A DNA stretch of 64,000 nucleotides from an uncultured Pelagibacteraceae bacterium (lineage in GTDB: Bacteria; Pseudomonadota; Alphaproteobacteria; Pelagibacterales; Pelagibacteraceae), in assembly GCA_902584685.1 (NCBI GenBank), contig CACIAP010000001.1, positions 64,728 to 128,727 on the forward strand, given 5' to 3'. Below, piece after piece: positions 19,639 through 28,790 of the stretch. Each line of letters starts with the position of its first letter. The first letter of the stretch is position 1. Made by a program: the position numbers and the translations under genes. The notes beneath the pieces are model-generated. The model saw only the letters and a program-made list of their open reading frames with translations. It was not told the DNA's origin and did no database searches.

Positions 19639-20860
19639 AAAGAAATTAGACCTATCCCTGGGTCGAACTTTCAATCTTTTAAAAAAACTTGGAAACCCTC
19701 AAGACAAACTTAATAATATAATTACGATAGTAGGTACGAATGCTAAGGCAAGTATGTCATATAGTCTAAAGGCAATCCTTAATCAAGCTGGATTAAAGTG
19801 TAATATGTACACCTCTCCACATCTTCAATCCTATACTGAACGTTTTGTATTTAATGATACTGAAATTGATGAAGAAAATCTTTTTAAATTGTTAGAGGAT
19901 ACAGAAAAAGTCTTAGGAGATGATAATGCGACTGTTTTTGAAATACTTACATGTGCTTTTTTAAAATATGCGGAAAGCTTCAAAGGTAATATTAACATAA
20001 TTGAAGCTGGGTTATTTCACCAATACGATAGTACCAATGTTTTTAAAAAAAATTTAATGACATTAATTGGTGTAATACATAACGATCATTTTCAATGGCT
20101 AGAAAATAAAAGTATTGATGGAGTTATACATGAAAAAACTTGTAAGCTTTTAAACTCTAATATTTTTGTAAACAAACAGGTGAATGATGAGATAGGTAAA
20201 AAAGTGGAAGAATCTTTAAATCAAAATACATCAAATAAATATTTTTTTGGAAAAAACTTCAATATCTCAAGATCAGATAATAGCTTCATTCAATACCAAG
20301 ATGATATTGGTGAATTAATATTACCAGAACCCAATATTCTAGGAGACCATCAACTTTATAATATTAGCACTTCAATTGCAGCGTCTAGAAAAATATTTAA
20401 CGTTAAAGATCAAGATATAAAATCAGGTATTCAAAATATCTCCCTTAAAGGAAGATTACAGGAAATAAAGTCAGGAAAACTCAAAAAAATTGCAGGTAAT
20501 AATAGATTGGTAGTTGATGGTGGTCATAATATTTCAAGCAGTTATGTCATTGCAAACTGGATTAAAAACCAAAATCAAAAAGTTAATCTCGTTGTAGCTA
20601 TGATGAAAGATAAGGAACATCAAAAATTTATGAAATCTTTTGAGGGTCTAGTTAATTCAGTTACTTTAATTGATATTCCTAATCAGGATGGAGGGATTTC
20701 TAAAAATGAATTTAAAGAAAAGATAAGTAATCTCAATTTTAACTTAAAAATTTCAGATAGTATCGACAGTGCAATTCATTTAAACTCAAAGGATATAAAC
20801 ACTATTACCTTAGTGTGTGGATCGCTTTATTTAATTGGGGAAGTTCTAAATTTAAATTAA
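19592..20860 (+). CDS. folC: Folylpolyglutamate/dihydrofolate synthase
   Basis: LGRTFNLLKKLGNPQDKLNNIITIVGTNAKAS, SPHLQSYTERF, DGGHN. Confidence 0.92.
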   Translation: MNKLQNLISELEKHHKKKLDLSLGRTFNLLKKLGNPQDKLNNIITIVGTNAKASMSYSLKAILNQAGLKCNMYTSPHLQSYTERFVFNDTEIDEENLFKLLEDTEKVLGDDNATVFEILTCAFLKYAESFKGNINIIEAGLFHQYDSTNVFKKNLMTLIGVIHNDHFQWLENKSIDGVIHEKTCKLLNSNIFVNKQVNDEIGKKVEESLNQNTSNKYFFGKNFNISRSDNSFIQYQDDIGELILPEPNILGDHQLYNISTSIAASRKIFNVKDQDIKSGIQNISLKGRLQEIKSGKLKKIAGNNRLVVDGGHNISSSYVIANWIKNQNQKVNLVVAMMKDKEHQKFMKSFEGLVNSVTLIDIPNQDGGISKNEFKEKISNLNFNLKISDSIDSAIHLNSKDINTITLVCGSLYLIGEVLNLN

Positions 20861-21174
20861 GTATTTTCTTTAATCCAAGAAACAATATTAGATTTAGTGG
20901 TAGCTCCAACTTTTGTTGCTTTCAATTCTCCACCAGAAAATAAGAGCATAGTAGGAATACCTCTGATTCCGTATTTTGTTGGAGTGTTGGGTTCATTATC
21001 AATATTGTGTTTAGCAATTACAACATCAGACATCTCGTTAGAAATTTCTTCTAGGATTGGTCCAATTTGTTTACAAGGTCCACACCACTCTGCCCAGAAG
21101 TCAACTATAACTGGTTTGCCAGCCTTGATAACTTCTGCTTCAAAGTTTTCGTCTGTTACGTTTACGGTAGCCAT
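20857..21174 (-). CDS. trxA: Thioredoxin
   Basis: VIVDFWAEWCGPCKQIGPILEEIS. Confidence 0.97.
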   Translation of the reverse strand: MATVNVTDENFEAEVIKAGKPVIVDFWAEWCGPCKQIGPILEEISNEMSDVVIAKHNIDNEPNTPTKYGIRGIPTMLLFSGGELKATKVGATTKSNIVSWIKENT

Positions 21175-21240
21175 AGTATTTATATATAAAGATTAGATTA
21201 ATATTCAAGCTCAAAATGATTAAAATCTATTTTATCCACA

Positions 21241-22722
21241 TTAAACATTTTGATATTTCTTCTCAATAGACATTACAAAATTATTTAGTTGGTCCAAAAA
21301 TTTGAGATTTTTTTCATCATTTTCATTAGAAAATTTTTCTCTTAAATTGTCGCACTCGAAATAAAATTCTTTGCATGTCCACCACTTCTCTTTTTTATTG
21401 CTAAGAATTCTCTTAGCTATATCTCGCTTTACCTGTTTTAAAATAGATTCGGGCAGAACATGGGGAGCTTCTTGAAATATTATTTTTTTGCCAAATCCAA
21501 CAAGTCTTTCATCCTCAAACTTATCTAGCAATCTTAGTTTGTCTGACCAAGATGCCTCGTGCCATTTTGAGAATAAATTTGTATCTTTGTTTGGAGTGAA
21601 CTTTTTATATATACTCTCTTCTGGAAGTATATCTTCTTGAGATTTTGATTGTTCTTTTTCTTCAGCAATTTCTCTTAAAGCAGTTAATATATTTTCTGAA
21701 AATTTTTCGTTACTGTTTACTAATTCAGCTCTTTTTATCAGTATATTTTTATCTATTGCATTATAGGGTTCAACATCCATACCAAATTTTTTATCCAAAA
21801 TTATAGGTGCTTTATTTGATCTGATAGTTCTTAAAAATTTGGGTGATTTTTTCATCTCAGCTTTCAAATCATTGATCGACATTTTAAGAAGAGGCTCTAC
21901 ATCAATCCTTAGATCGACTGCTTGGCCCCACTGATATATAGGATGGGTACAAAATTTTGGGTGGAGAGGAGCACAAAGGTAAAGTCTTGATTTTCCATAA
22001 AAATACTCATTTAAAGTAATAATCTTTTCTTTTTTAATAATTGTTTCTGTGTCTAACTTATTTGCAGTCTTTAAAAAATTGTTCCATGTTTCTGGCTGTT
22101 TTTTCTTAATTAAGCCTAGTACTTTAAGTGTGAGCTCAGCATCAAAAATTGCACTATGTGCTCCGCCAGATTCAAAACCATTCATTCTTGCTAAAGATTC
22201 TAATTTCATTACTGCATTACCCTTTTCGTTAATTTCGGTGTTTAATATTTTATTATCAATAGCAAAAGCACCTCTTGCTATATTTAGTCCATCATGTCTT
22301 TTGTTTGGTGAGGCATTAGTAATGTAGGGGTATCTAATACCCTTAAAAAACTCTTTTCTAATCATTTCATCATCAAAACCTATGTTTGACCATCCCATGA
22401 ATATTGCGGGACTCCACTTTTTAAAAATTGCTTCAACTTGATTTAACATCTGATAATGGCTTAGGTTTGTTTTTGTTAGCAAATCTACGTTTGTTTTATT
22501 AACGAGCAGCGCCATACACTGAGGTATTTCACCTTCTGGTAGTCTACATCTTAGATTAAATCTATCTTTTTCTTTAAAGTTTTCATCAACCAATATTCCT
22601 CCAATCTCAATTATGCTACCAAAATCAGTAGATGAACTTGATGACTCAATATCCCAAATAACAATATTCAATTTTTTTCCTTTTATCTTAATGCTTTTTG
22701 TGAAGAGGATATGATCTCGCAT
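21241..22722 (-). CDS. sbcB: Exodeoxyribonuclease I
   Basis: IVIWDIESSS..TDFGSIIEIGG, GWSNIGFDDEMIRKEFF, SGGAHSAIFDAELTLKVLGLI. Confidence 0.88.
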   Translation of the reverse strand: MRDHILFTKSIKIKGKKLNIVIWDIESSSSSTDFGSIIEIGGILVDENFKEKDRFNLRCRLPEGEIPQCMALLVNKTNVDLLTKTNLSHYQMLNQVEAIFKKWSPAIFMGWSNIGFDDEMIRKEFFKGIRYPYITNASPNKRHDGLNIARGAFAIDNKILNTEINEKGNAVMKLESLARMNGFESGGAHSAIFDAELTLKVLGLIKKKQPETWNNFLKTANKLDTETIIKKEKIITLNEYFYGKSRLYLCAPLHPKFCTHPIYQWGQAVDLRIDVEPLLKMSINDLKAEMKKSPKFLRTIRSNKAPIILDKKFGMDVEPYNAIDKNILIKRAELVNSNEKFSENILTALREIAEEKEQSKSQEDILPEESIYKKFTPNKDTNLFSKWHEASWSDKLRLLDKFEDERLVGFGKKIIFQEAPHVLPESILKQVKRDIAKRILSNKKEKWWTCKEFYFECDNLREKFSNENDEKNLKFLDQLNNFVMSIEKKYQNV

Positions 22723-22776
22723 CTAAACAAGTAGCAAGTAAATTTGTTAATATATTAATTTAATAATTTGTCAATT

Positions 22777-23460
22777 TCATTTGACAAAAAGGTTGTAAAA
22801 TTTTTCAACTCTCTCAAGAAATTTATTTTGATAATCTAAAAGTTCATTGCCTTCAATTTTAAAATCTTGAAATAGACTGTCTACTGTACACATCAAAACA
22901 ACTCCCTGTGTGATATTGGAGTTATAAACTGTGTTATGCGCTAATGAATAGGCCCCTATTTGTAAAAAATAGTCTTCAATATACTCTTTCTTTTTCGGTT
23001 TATTACTTTGTTTAAAATCTAAAATTGTCTCTCTACCTTCATAAACACCTATGCAGTCAGCTGTGCCAGCATATTTGTTAGGATAATATAGTGTTGCTTC
23101 AGCACCCCAAACTTCTGTTAGTTTATTTTTTAGACCATTATCTATAATTTCTTCCGCCATTTTTTTTGAGTGATTGTTATCATCAATTAAATCTTGGTTA
23201 AGCTTTCCATGTAGAAACTCTTCAATAAACTTGTGAATTGAGCTACCTCTACTTGATGCTTCTTTTTTGATTCTATCTGCCTCAAGCTTTCCGACTCTTT
23301 CCTTCCATGCAGCTAATGCAGCTTTATCCTCTTCACTTTTTGTTGCTGAAAGTATGGTTGTAACAGAAGGTAAGTTTGATCCATCTAAAGAGTAGTGCCT
23401 TTTTCCTTGAATTAATGCTCGAGTAGAACTTGGATAATTAAATTTTTTATTCCATTCCAT
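22777..23460 (-). CDS. PD-(D/E)XK exonuclease, MGME1/phage-exonuclease-like
   Basis: LPSVTTILSATKSEEDKAALAAWKERVG, RGSSIHKFIEEFLHG, GTADCIG...ILDFKQSNK...QIGAYSLAHN. Confidence 0.75.
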   Translation of the reverse strand: MEWNKKFNYPSSTRALIQGKRHYSLDGSNLPSVTTILSATKSEEDKAALAAWKERVGKLEADRIKKEASSRGSSIHKFIEEFLHGKLNQDLIDDNNHSKKMAEEIIDNGLKNKLTEVWGAEATLYYPNKYAGTADCIGVYEGRETILDFKQSNKPKKKEYIEDYFLQIGAYSLAHNTVYNSNITQGVVLMCTVDSLFQDFKIEGNELLDYQNKFLERVEKFYNLFVK

Positions 23461-23496
23461 TTGAGCTGTTATATTTGTTTTTTAATTTGAAATGAA

Positions 23497-24552
23497 TTAG
23501 TTTTTAGCTTGTTTGGGTTGTTTACTTAACTTTTCTACATTCTCTGTATTGATAGCTCTTTCAATCTGCTCTGGATCTTTTATATTTTCTAGTGTCCGCG
23601 TAATAGATCTGGCATCTTTTCCAAAACTGTCAACGACTGTCATAGCCTCCTCTAATTTTTTTCTTAATTTATAAATATTATCGAAATGAGTTGAAAATCT
23701 AGTACTGATTGTTTTTAAATGATCATAGATTTCTGTTGCGTGCTTTTGAACTTTCAAAGTTTGAAATCCCATATGAAGAGATTGCAAATAAGCCGAGAGA
23801 GTATTTGGTCCTAAAATTACAACTTTATACTTTTTCATTATTTCTTGCGTCAACAGCTCTTTATTAACAGGGTCTTGATAAGAGCTTAATTCTGAAAATA
23901 AACTTTCTGTTGGAGCATAAACAATTGCGAAGTCTGTAGTTTTAGGAGGGTTTATATATTTATCATTAACTGATTTTGCTTTGTCCCTAAAAGCTTTTGC
24001 TAAATTTTTTCTTGCATCAGCAGCGGCCTTTTTATCCTCATCTTTAAATGCATCCTCTATAGCTTTAAATTTATCTACAGGAAAATGACTATCTACTGGT
24101 ACAAGCACATCCTCTTTAAGTTTGATAGCAAACTCAACATTTTCACTCGTATCTTCTTTCATTTTAACATTAGATAAATATTGTGAAGCTGGTAACAAAT
24201 CCTCTAATAAAGATCCTAAACTGAATTCAGCTAATGTTCCAAATTTTTTCACCCCTGCAAGTATCTTATTAATGCCTCTCTGGCTTTCATTTAAATCTTT
24301 TACCTGCATATTAAATGCTTCAACTTTTTGATTTACTGATGTTAGTGTCTGAGTCATATCTCTTGTGACATCTTTAGATAAACTGTTAAAAGATGCACTC
24401 ATTGTATTAAATGAACTATTAATACTGTCCCTTAAATTATTAATTTCTTGAGAATTATCTTTTGGTTCCGATTTATTTCTCCTCTGAGTAATTAATAGGT
24501 AAATTATTATTACCATTAAAACTAAAATTAAATATAATATCGAATCTTGCAT
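23497..24552 (-). CDS. rmuC: RmuC family DNA recombination protein
   Basis: N-terminal TM and coiled coil; EFAIKLKEDVLVPVDSHFPVDKFKAIEDA, VILGPNTLSAYLQSLHMGFQTL. Confidence 0.93.
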   Translation of the reverse strand: MQDSILYLILVLMVIIIYLLITQRRNKSEPKDNSQEINNLRDSINSSFNTMSASFNSLSKDVTRDMTQTLTSVNQKVEAFNMQVKDLNESQRGINKILAGVKKFGTLAEFSLGSLLEDLLPASQYLSNVKMKEDTSENVEFAIKLKEDVLVPVDSHFPVDKFKAIEDAFKDEDKKAAADARKNLAKAFRDKAKSVNDKYINPPKTTDFAIVYAPTESLFSELSSYQDPVNKELLTQEIMKKYKVVILGPNTLSAYLQSLHMGFQTLKVQKHATEIYDHLKTISTRFSTHFDNIYKLRKKLEEAMTVVDSFGKDARSITRTLENIKDPEQIERAINTENVEKLSKQPKQAKN

Positions 24553-24643
24553 GCTATCAATTATGAATATTCCTATTTTATCAAACTATACAAGTAAAAA
24601 GATTAAAAAAACAAATGAAATTGTAATATAATTAACTAAAATA

Positions 24644-24775
24644 ATGGAATTTCAATTAACCTTTAAAATAATAATTATAGTAGGAGTTTTAATAGCTGTT
24701 TATGCAACTTTAAGAAATTTAGATGTAATTAAAATTATTCTTATCTATCTTAAGGACTTGTTACTAAGAAAATAG
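24644..24775 (+). CDS. Possible 43-aa membrane microprotein
   Basis: MEFQLTFKIIIIVGVLIAVYATLRNLDVIKIILIYLKDLLLRK*; hydrophobic helix; convergent with the hisG end. Confidence 0.4.
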   Translation: MEFQLTFKIIIIVGVLIAVYATLRNLDVIKIILIYLKDLLLRK

Positions 24776-25447
24776 CTTAATAATATTTTTTAAACCTATT
24801 TTTGAAAAACTTTTTTTTGATGAAAAAACACACGCCTGAGATTTCAAAATTTCACCGTCTTTAAGTACACGTAAATTGTTACTTTTAATCGTTTTCCCAG
24901 TAGAGGTGATATCAGAAATCAAATTTGCTGAACCAGTAAAAGGGTAAACTTCCGTAGCGCCCAAACTTTCAACAATTTGAAATTGAGTTACACCTTTTGA
25001 AAATAAGAAGTCTCTTGTCAGATTGGGATATTTAGTTGCAACTCTAAGTCTTTTCTTTTTTTTATCTCTAAATTCAAACGCAATTTCTTCTAAGTCTGCA
25101 ACTGTTTGAACATCAATCCACGGATCGGGAATAGCAACAACCAGATTTGCTTTTCCGAAATCATATTTTTTAACAAGGTTTATTTTTTTTTGCGTATTAA
25201 ATTCACTTTCTTTAAATAAGTCAAAACCAGAAAAACCCATATCTAGAGAACCATCCCCTAGTCTTTCTATAATCTCTCTAGCATGTAAATATAATATTTT
25301 TAAATTTTTTTTATTTTTAATTGATCCAATGAGATCCCTTTCCCCTCTTTCTGAAATAAGTTTTAGTTTTTTTCTTTTAAAAATCTTTAAAACGTCTTTC
25401 CTTAATCTTCCTTTGCTTGGTATACCTATGTTAAATGTATTTTTCAT
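24764..25447 (-). CDS. hisG: ATP phosphoribosyltransferase catalytic subunit (short form)
   Basis: IPSKGRLRKDVLKIFKRK, RVATKYPNLTRDF, GATEVYPFTGSANLISDITSTG; hisZ adjacent. Confidence 0.95.
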   Translation of the reverse strand: MKNTFNIGIPSKGRLRKDVLKIFKRKKLKLISERGERDLIGSIKNKKNLKILYLHAREIIERLGDGSLDMGFSGFDLFKESEFNTQKKINLVKKYDFGKANLVVAIPDPWIDVQTVADLEEIAFEFRDKKKKRLRVATKYPNLTRDFLFSKGVTQFQIVESLGATEVYPFTGSANLISDITSTGKTIKSNNLRVLKDGEILKSQACVFSSKKSFSKIGLKNIIKLFS

Positions 25448-25450
25448 AAT

Positions 25451-26500
25451 TTACTTTAAGTTTATTGCTGCCCCAACAGCCGGCACTTTTTTTTTCGATC
25501 CTAAATTAGAAATTAATTGATCATATCTTCCACCATTAAATATATTTTTAATTCTATTTTTTGATTTAATGTCAATTTTAAACACCATGCCTGTGTAGTA
25601 TTCGAGTTGTCTTCCAAAGGCAGTTGAAAAAATTACATTAAGCTTTGAAACTTTTTTATTTGATAATGGAAAATATTTTTGATCGACTGCTAGATTAATT
25701 TTATTTTTTTTAAAAAATTTATTTAATTCCTGTGCTGCTTTGTTGATTGGACATTTGATCTTTAAAAACCCTCTAATAATTTTAGAAACATTTCTACCCT
25801 TGCTTGGGCGTCTTGGGTCTTTAATCTTTTTTTCAAACCTCTTTAAAATTTCATCAATGGATCTACCAGCAATTATTGATGACTTATTTTCTTTGGTCAT
25901 TTTTAGATAACGTTTTTTATCAACCTCTACAATTGTTGGATCAACATCTGAGTTTGTCTCTAATCTTTTCAGCAAGTCGTTGAAATAGCTTTCTCTCCAA
26001 AAATGTCTTGAAAGTCTCAACTTCCATCTCTTAGGGATATCCAATTTTGAGATTAAAAGATTAAATATTTCCACATTTCCTATTGTCAATGTGCCTGTAT
26101 AATACTTTAAGTTTTTTATTGATTTAATAGAAGTATCAATTATTTCTTTATCATCTTTTTTCTCATCTTTTGAACCAATAATTTCAAATCCAATTTGGTC
26201 TCTAATAATTGAGTCTTTTTTATTATTTGATTTTCTATATGCTTGACCGCTATAAAATATTTTTTCTTTAGTTTTAAGATTATTTTCAAGGTACCTGAGG
26301 CAAGAAACTATTGTTAAATCAGGTCTTAAACATAACTCGCTTCCATTTTGATCGATAAATGAAAAGATAAACTTTCTAAAATTTTCGCCTGATCTTTGAA
26401 CTATGTGATTAGCTTCAATTACGGATGGTAATTCAATGTATTTAAATCCTTTAGATTTTACAGATCTAAGAATTTTTTCAGATAAATTTTTTGATTTCAT
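25451..26500 (-). CDS. hisZ: ATP phosphoribosyltransferase regulatory subunit HisZ
   Basis: Class II HisRS-like fold; FSFIDQNGSELCLRPDLTI, AFGRQLEYYTGMVFKI; between hisS and hisG. Confidence 0.88.
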   Translation of the reverse strand: MKSKNLSEKILRSVKSKGFKYIELPSVIEANHIVQRSGENFRKFIFSFIDQNGSELCLRPDLTIVSCLRYLENNLKTKEKIFYSGQAYRKSNNKKDSIIRDQIGFEIIGSKDEKKDDKEIIDTSIKSIKNLKYYTGTLTIGNVEIFNLLISKLDIPKRWKLRLSRHFWRESYFNDLLKRLETNSDVDPTIVEVDKKRYLKMTKENKSSIIAGRSIDEILKRFEKKIKDPRRPSKGRNVSKIIRGFLKIKCPINKAAQELNKFFKKNKINLAVDQKYFPLSNKKVSKLNVIFSTAFGRQLEYYTGMVFKIDIKSKNRIKNIFNGGRYDQLISNLGSKKKVPAVGAAINLK

Positions 26501-27872
26501 TGATTAAATTTTCTTTTGAAAATGTAACTTGATTATTTTCTCCTTTAATCCCAAGAAGATTTTTCAAGGTAATTTTGTTATCTTTAAATTCATTTTCTCC
26601 ACAAATTATTGCGACCGGACACGCTCTTTTATTGGCATAATTTAATTGTTTCCCGAGATTTTTTTTACTGTCTAAAAAGATTTCTGAATTAATATTATTT
26701 TTTCTCAAAGTTTCTAAAATTTCGTAATAATTTTTTAAATATTTTTCATCCATCACACAAATAATAACCGGTTTTTGTTCATTGATTTCTGGGTTTAATT
26801 GCATCATCGCAAATAACAATCTATCAACACCAATACTTACACCTGTGCCGGGTATATCCACTCCTTTAAATCTAGATATTAACTTATTGTATTGTCCTCC
26901 AGAGCAAATGCTTCCAATATCTACTTCTTTGCCTTTATTATTTTTTGCTTTAAAATTAAGATTAGTTTCAACACAGAAACCATCATAATATGCAAGACCT
27001 CTAACAATTGTAAAGTTAGTTTTTACTTGATCAGAATAATTCCCAAACTTTAAAATTTCTAGAAGATCTTCTAATTCATTTATTCCTTCTTGTGTTAAAG
27101 GATTTTTAAAATTTTGTTTAAGTTTATTCAAATCATTAATCTTTAAAAAATCTAAAATCTTAGATACTTGATCATCATTTAGATTAGCACCTTTTGTAAT
27201 TGCACCACTTTTATCTTTTCTCTCTTTTTTTAATAAATCCTCAACACCTCTTAACCCAAAACCAGGTTTATCAAGCTTATCTATAGCTCTCATAACCTTG
27301 GTCTGTTTAGTGTCTGGAATCTTTAGATCTTTGATTAGACCTTGAATTATTTTTCTATTGCTGACGTTAATGATAAATTGATCTTTTTTTAAACCACACT
27401 CCAATAATGTGCTTGCAATTAAATTACATAATTCTGCATTCGCTTGAGCTGGGTTAACATTTCCCACAATATCACAATCTGCTTGCGTAAATTCCCTGTA
27501 TCGCGCATTTCCAGCTTTCTCATTTCTAAAAACATTTTGGATTGCATATCTTTTATATATTGATGGAAGTTCTTGATTGTTTAGAGCAACAAATCTCGCT
27601 AATGGACTTGATAAATCATAACGAAGGGTAATATCTTTAGTTCCGTCTTTAAAAGAAAATACATCAGACATAGGATTACTTTCATCCTCTGCGAGAAAGG
27701 ATCCAATATTTTCTGCAATTTCAAAAGATGGAGTTTCCAAAGGGTCAAACCCGTATTTTATAAAATTATTCTCTATAACTTTTAAAAGTTTCTTTTTAAG
27801 AAGTAATTTTTTATTCCACCTATCTTCAAATCCCTGGGGTAACCCAGGAGTTAATTTATTTTCTTTACTCAT
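26478..27872 (-). CDS. hisS: Histidyl-tRNA synthetase
   Basis: LTPGLPQGFEDRW, FRNEKAGNARYREFTQADCDIVG, GLAYYDGFCVE. Start placed at MSKENK because the upstream ORF extension is tRNA-His. Confidence 0.95.
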   Translation of the reverse strand: MSKENKLTPGLPQGFEDRWNKKLLLKKKLLKVIENNFIKYGFDPLETPSFEIAENIGSFLAEDESNPMSDVFSFKDGTKDITLRYDLSSPLARFVALNNQELPSIYKRYAIQNVFRNEKAGNARYREFTQADCDIVGNVNPAQANAELCNLIASTLLECGLKKDQFIINVSNRKIIQGLIKDLKIPDTKQTKVMRAIDKLDKPGFGLRGVEDLLKKERKDKSGAITKGANLNDDQVSKILDFLKINDLNKLKQNFKNPLTQEGINELEDLLEILKFGNYSDQVKTNFTIVRGLAYYDGFCVETNLNFKAKNNKGKEVDIGSICSGGQYNKLISRFKGVDIPGTGVSIGVDRLLFAMMQLNPEINEQKPVIICVMDEKYLKNYYEILETLRKNNINSEIFLDSKKNLGKQLNYANKRACPVAIICGENEFKDNKITLKNLLGIKGENNQVTFSKENLINEIKKFI

Positions 27873-27877
27873 TTTTT

Positions 27878-27952
27878 TGGTACCCTGGCTTGGGATCGAA
27901 CCAAAAACTGAAGTTCCACAAACTTCCGTGATAACCATTTCACCACCAGGGC
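27878..27952 (-). tRNA. tRNA-His (GTG)
   Basis: Cloverleaf GCCCTGG TG GTGA..TCAC G GAAGT TTGTGGA ACTTC AGTTT TTTGG TTCGATC CCAAG CCAGGGT A CCA. Confidence 0.93.
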
Positions 27953-28116
27953 CTATGTTTATTTTATATTAATTGTTGTTAAATTTAAATTTATTAAATA
28001 ATTAAATTGCTAGCGTGCAGCCAGCATGTGTATGATGTCTGTGAAGTGAATTAAACGCATTATTTAATATAATCATTATGAATAAATAGCATCTAATTAT
28101 TAAAATACAAGAATGA

Positions 28117-28162
28117 ATTGTATAGGAATAGTAGCCCTGTGGGCTTCATACTCCTATACAAT
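28117..28162. terminator. Stem-loop downstream of cspA (terminator or structured 3' end)
   Basis: ATTGTATAGGA...TAGCCCTGTGGGCT...TCCTATACAAT: 11-bp outer stem and 5-bp inner stem. Confidence 0.5.
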
Positions 28163-28177
28163 AATGATGAATTAGAA

Positions 28178-28387
28178 TTAAGAGGTTTTTTGCAGTTTAA
28201 CTGCTGAAGGACCTTTATCTCCGTCTTCAACTTCAAATGTAATCTCGTCACCTTCGTTTAAAAATCTTAAACCAGCATCTCTAACAGCAGAAGCATGGAC
28301 GAACACATCCTTTTCTTTATCTTCACGTTCAATGAAACCATAACCTTTTTTTCCATTAAACCATTTTACTTTACCTTTTAGACTCAT
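28178..28387 (-). CDS. cspA: Cold-shock domain protein
   Basis: [35 protein letters not shown]. Confidence 0.96.
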   Translation of the reverse strand: MSLKGKVKWFNGKKGYGFIEREDKEKDVFVHASAVRDAGLRFLNEGDEITFEVEDGDKGPSAVKLQKTS

Positions 28388-28496
28388 TTTACTCTTTCCT
28401 TATTAGTTATTCTTTGTTTATACAAAGAAGATGATTAAGTATTAGATTTCTAAATGGGATGCAAGTGATTTAATTGTCTATTATTGAGCTTTTTGG

Positions 28497-28571
28497 TGGT
28501 GGCCTTGGTAAGAATCGCACTTACGACACATACCTTTTCAGGGTACTGCTCTACTACTGAGCTACAAGGCC
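28497..28571 (-). tRNA. tRNA-Phe (GAA) with unusual D/T loops
   Basis: GGCCTTG TA GCTC AGTAGTA GAGC A GTACC CTGAAAA GGTAT GTGTC GTAAG TGCGATT CTTAC CAAGGCC A CCA. Confidence 0.9.
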
Positions 28572-28572
28572 A

Positions 28573-28788
28573 TTAAAATCTAAATGTTATACGACCCTTT
28601 GTAAGATCATATGGAGTTACTTCTACAGTAACATTGTCTCCCTGCAAAACTCTAATTCTGTTTTTTCTTAATTTTCCAGCTGTATGCGCTGTAACAATGT
28701 GATTATTTTCTAATTTGACCCTAAACATTGCATTGGGCAAAAGGTCTATTACCTTTCCTTTAAATTCTAAAGAGTCTTGTTTTGACAA
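28573..28788 (-). CDS. infA: Translation initiation factor IF-1
   Basis: [49 protein letters not shown]. Confidence 0.97.
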   Translation of the reverse strand: MSKQDSLEFKGKVIDLLPNAMFRVKLENNHIVTAHTAGKLRKNRIRVLQGDNVTVEVTPYDLTKGRITFRF

Positions 28789-28790
28789 AT

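Noticed and set aside
27873-27938. N-terminal extension of hisS (MVITEVCGTSVFGSIPSQGTKK)
   Set aside because: Is translated tRNA-His sequence; true start is MSKENK at 27872.
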